Shown one piece after another: positions 60,172 through 64,000 of a stretch of DNA of 64,000 nucleotides. Both the position numbers and the translations under genes were made by a program. The stretch spans positions 2,790,001-2,854,000 of the forward strand of contig NC_061473.1 of assembly GCF_022581195.2 (NCBI RefSeq). Direction: 5' to 3'. Each line of letters opens with the position of its first letter. Position 1 is the first letter of the stretch. This stretch comes from Helicoverpa zea (taxonomy: Eukaryota; Arthropoda; Insecta; Lepidoptera; Noctuidae). The notes under the pieces are model-generated. The model was not told where the DNA came from, made no database searches, and was given only the letters and a program-made list of their open reading frames with translations.

Positions 60172-61642
60172 CTGGACAAACAAATACATATTAGATTTTG
60201 AGAGCAAAATAAGTATTGTAAGGGTATCTTCATTCAAGTTTCTGAAAATGTACAATCTATCAGATCTATTCAAAAAAGTTGAATGAAATCCACTCTATAC
60301 ATAACCAATAGTAGTCAAAACTTGTAAATTATGCAGGTAATAGCCATTTTCAAATCTCTTACTGCGACTACATTAGGTGAAAAAAATACAAACCTGTAAA
60401 CACATCTCTAAGATAACAAAGCTTACTCAATTAATTATTTTAATGTTAATAAAAAAACGACAACAGCCAAACACTGATTAGTGAAGCCTAAAAGATAAAT
60501 CAAACAAAAAACTGTGAGAAGTCACCTAGATGACCTACAAGCAAATAATAAAACAAAAGCAGACTACGAAAAAAAAACAATACGACAATCGCAGAACCAA
60601 AATCTGAGATTGAAATTTGATAAGCTGCATGCCTTGATTAAACAGACGCTTCTAAAACTGTTTAAAAACCTTCAAATAAACAAAAAACTAAATGAACAAC
60701 TGAGGGGAAGGCAAATACAAAATATTGATACAACCCCATTATTGAACCGATTTGCTATAAAGCAAACATGACATTAGAAGATAGTCCAGTGCTTAATTAT
60801 TAAAGAAATCAATACAGCCTGGCAGCTGGCCCGACAGAACAATACTGGCCTAGATCTAGGAAATACAGACTGTAACTAGGTTAAGTCCGATTTCAGTGTT
60901 TTGGAAAAATTCCAAGTAAAAAATTTGGAGTGACGCTTGTCATCAGTTTCCTTTTATGTAATGTAGAAAAAAATTGTTTGCCCATTGATGATGGGTTGAA
61001 AGATCCGAGAATCTCACAGCAAATATTTTAAAATAACCATTGATTTTATTGTGATAATTATACATATGTATTCCACTCTTTCAATGCCTTCCCCAAACTG
61101 AAAAGAACACAACATCGACAATTTTACAAAACAACAGCAAGCCACAACGAACTTACTTGCTGCGGCGGACAACATGGTTGGTTGTTGATCACCTCGCACA
61201 CGTGCAGTCTTGTGTAGGTCTGTCCGAGCAGCGTGGGGCAAAGTAACGTTAACACCTGGATGAGAACACGGATGAACATAGGTCTAACACTAGATAAAGA
61301 CAATATGATAAAAGTTTACTTTTATGATGCTAAGAAAGTGAGAAATATGGACATCCCAATCTGAGTCAAATTCGACAGTACTAATGTGGTAGGCAGTAAA
61401 GTAAAACATGAAATCGATCACACTACCAAGTAGGATGAATTGATACTTGTGAGAACAAATCCTTGTAGTTCAAATAAGGTAACAAGGAAAAAGGATTAAA
61501 TGATATGCAATTAACAGATGATAATATCAGAGTATCACCTCTTTACTTGTATACTGTGCTATAATTAACTATTACTCAGTCAATCAATCTAGCTTTCATT
61601 GTTTTCATCGCAAACAGGATTGTAATAAGTACTACTAATAAA
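60172..61642. other. shot intron 5' of CH1, only a candidate exon
   Basis: Apart from the block at 61157-61255, no exon or repeat is recognised. The 85-residue plus frame at 60514 is Lys/Asn/Gln-rich low-complexity sequence. Confidence 0.4.
61157..61255 (-). CDS. candidate extra exon, 33 codons, phase 0
   Basis: An open 99-bp block with a good acceptor (TTCTCATCCAG) and donor (CAGCAA|GTAAGT). It is phase 0 at both ends and lies one intron upstream of the CH1 exon at 60171. It reads VLTLLCPTLLGQTYTRLHVC then EVINNQPCCPPQQ. It is GC-richer than its flanks. It does not resemble the expected CH1 beginning, so it would be a cassette or alternative exon, or a chance block. Confidence 0.35.
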
Positions 61643-62011
61643 GATAAGATGATGATGATGTCCTCCTAGCCGATTATCGGCTACGGCGGCTGTCCTCATG
61701 TAAGGAGATTAGCCAACTACGCAGGACATATTATAGTGCACGAGCATTTGCACATTTTGCAGGTGCACTCACTATTCCTAACTCTCATAGCCCGATGGGA
61801 CGGTAATCCGACACGACCGGAGAGAGATCAGGCGCAGGACCGACATTTACGTGCTCTCCGATGCACGGGTGTATCAATCACCAGCTTCCAGGCTCCGGGC
61901 TGCTTTGTAAAAGTTTCCTAAAACCCACAAAGCGATTTCGACCCGACTCGGGAATCGAACCCGAGACCTCGTGCTCAGCAGCCGCACTTGCGACAGCTAG
62001 ACCAACGAGGC
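61643..62011 (-). mobile_element. tRNA-derived SINE with target-site duplication
   Basis: On the minus strand the element starts GCCTCGTTGGTCTAGCTG (A-box-like) and has GGTTCGATTCC (B box) about 40 bases on. A roughly 200-bp body follows, ending in a (GATGAT)n-type tail. The 9-bp ACTAATAAA is present at 61634-61642 and again at 62012-62020, as expected for LINE-mediated insertion. Such elements are mobilised in trans by a partner LINE. The 61-codon open frame across it is not a gene. Confidence 0.85.
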
Positions 62012-62020
62012 ACTAATAAA

Positions 62021-64000
62021 ACTAGAACAGGAACTGAAGTACATTTTATCACATTGTTACAGTCCAATTATAACTTTGAAACGTAAGAATCATTGAATTA
62101 ACAATAACTTACCTGTTAACAAACTAACACAACCGAACAAAATTGCTAATAGAAGTAATGCCAAAAATATAGCTTAAGACGACATTAGTGTGTAAATGTG
62201 TGAAAACTGAAACAACAAAAACAAACTAAGAACAGAATAAAGGCGAAGAGCATGCAAACAAAAAATATAACGATGGTATTCTCGACAATGATTCTGTCGG
62301 TACTAGTCCACCAACTCTTGACTCAAGCAAATAACCCAATTCGACGATTGAAGTTTTCGAGCAAACATATAATTACTTCAAAATCTATTTTGCTTGATCT
62401 TAAGTCAGATGATTTTGACTCGGCAAATATTACTTTCGAAACCATATAAAGTTAGAATAACATGAATCTATAACTAAAATCTTTTTTTGACTAATAAAAC
62501 ATTAAGAAAGAAGCTAACTTAAATGGTTTAACATTAACAAATACAGCTCTCATTTATCAAACGTTTTTATGGTCGTCGAGTTCTTTGACACGAACCACAT
62601 TGTAAATATAACTGTACTGAGTTGATAGACTGGACGACATAGTGTTAAGCCGTGTAAATTACTATCATAGACATACTGCCATATTCCATTACGTGTTCAT
62701 TTCTAACATTATAGCTGCACTTTAAGTTAATGAGGCTATGGAGATGGAACATGGCAATACTCTACAGGAGCCTAAGCAAAAAGACGGACTAACATTAGCT
62801 GTGTATACTACAGACCTTGAGATATTTCCAGTGCTGCTCCGTATCCAAATGACAAGCGATGAAAAATCAAACATATAGACTTTTATATTAGTGAAAATTT
62901 TTGGTATTGACGAAATAATTGCAAATTATTTTGCCAAGTGTAAAGTTGCTGTCACAATTTGCTTAGAACGTAAAACTGTTAGCGTAGAATGCTCGTAAAA
63001 ATTACACGGTCATCGACACTTGATAGATTGCATCAATTGCATGAGGTAACACAATAGGAAAATGTTGAGGCATATTGAATGGGCGTTACATTGTCTCTAT
63101 TTATAGTCGTATCTAAATTAATATCTGTAAAAGTAAGTACGTAGACATTTTATTCATCACTGCGTCTTCCTTTAACGGTGTTGTAGTAATTTCATTTTGT
63201 ATTTTATGCGATGCGAAGTCAAACTTGCCATATTCTACAATTGACGTTGACTGTTTTATTAACTTACTGCGGTTTGATAAGCTAAGTCATTCGCTAACTA
63301 TTTCAAAGCTGCCTTTGTTCCTTCTATTTCAAGTCCAATAATAACTAAGCATCTATTTCTGAGTATCTGTTCATTATGACTGGCGAGTCTAATTAATAAA
63401 TTAACATCGATCATATTAATAGCCACTTCCTTTTAGCCGATTACAGTCATGATTCAATCCGACAGATGCTCCAACACTCGTTGCATCTTTGTAGTAGCAC
63501 TTAGGGGCATTAATTGAATTCCTAGATCGCTATCTGGCTTAGTATCGAATTACTAGATAAACAATCTGTGCAGGATTGAATTAGCTACCGCAAATTGATG
63601 TTCGACGAACGAGAATCTTACTAGTTTGACCTAATGACATCAAAAGGAAAAATAGACTACGTTAGGCTGTGATAAGACGTCTTAATCAAGCTGTAAATCG
63701 ATATTAGAATATCGATATCAATAGCCAAATAATATTAATCTTAACTAAAGATTAGATCACGATTAGATCGATAGTAGACTGTGATAGATTATAATTGAAT
63801 TGCCCAACTGTTGATACTGATAATAATAAACATTATCTTATGAGCTCTGTCAACATTTTTAACTTGATTCTTTTCCATACCAATCAATTTTGAATCATCT
63901 ACTTTTGCAGCTTTCATATCAGTATCGACACGTCATATTTCTTCTCAAACTGGTCTTACAGTTTTAAATTGAATTCTCCATCCACATTAGGTTAGAGTGG
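62021..64000. other. intergenic or intron sequence, nothing recognised
   Basis: AT-rich with many atcgat words near 63690-63780. No exon encoding the start of CH1 was found on the minus strand. Confidence 0.4.

Noticed and set aside
61736..61921. 61-residue plus frame
   Set aside because: Lies inside the tRNA-derived SINE on the opposite strand.
61939..62011. Genuine tRNA gene on the minus strand
   Set aside because: A- and B-box-like sequences are present, but the fold is not a proper cloverleaf and the sequence runs on into a SINE body and tail with target-site duplication.

Overview
The window is AT-rich genomic DNA of an insect, almost certainly a moth or butterfly, and its repeats suggest a noctuid-like moth (inference). 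The evidence is a GT-AG intron-rich gene encoding an insect-type spectraplakin, together with lepidopteran-type interspersed repeats: a tRNA-derived SINE with a GATGAT tail, an RTE-type LINE terminus, and the 'caagcct...aactatgttggggtcgg' retroposon family.

The only host gene recognised is short stop (shot; MACF1/dystonin family), on the minus strand. Eighteen constitutive exons between 60171 and 885 read in compatible phase. They encode most of CH1, all of CH2, the spectrin-repeat plakin region and its embedded SH3 domain. The 5' start of CH1 lies beyond the right edge and the rest of the gene beyond the left edge. A 212-codon alternative first exon at 34543-33908 splices in phase to the CH2 exon and would make an isoform lacking CH1. 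Two weaker exon candidates are at 61157-61255 and 26397-26420.

Layout, left to right: 0.9-13.3 kb, exons from the SH3/plakin region back to CH2, with small introns holding MITEs and SINE fragments; 13.3-33.4 kb, a giant intron containing many decayed reading frames, mostly on the plus strand, with in-frame stops and frameshifts and no recognisable host family; 25.9-29 kb, CpG-rich promoter-like patches inside that intron; 33.9-35.1 kb, the alternative first exon and its upstream region; 35.2-37.9 kb, more decayed coding sequence on both strands; 38-57 kb, a transposon-rich tract (nested MITE/retroposon, long-TIR element, piggyBac remnant, perfect 109-bp inverted repeat, and a non-LTR retrotransposon with an 822-codon open frame); 58.7-64 kb, CH1 exons and a SINE with target-site duplications.

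The least expected content is the fossil coding block (13.6-25 kb, 32.8-33.1 kb and 35.2-37.9 kb). Frames stay protein-like over hundreds of bases despite stops, which intron noise does not explain. An old insertion of a large AT-rich DNA element, possibly viral, is the working hypothesis; the family was not identified.
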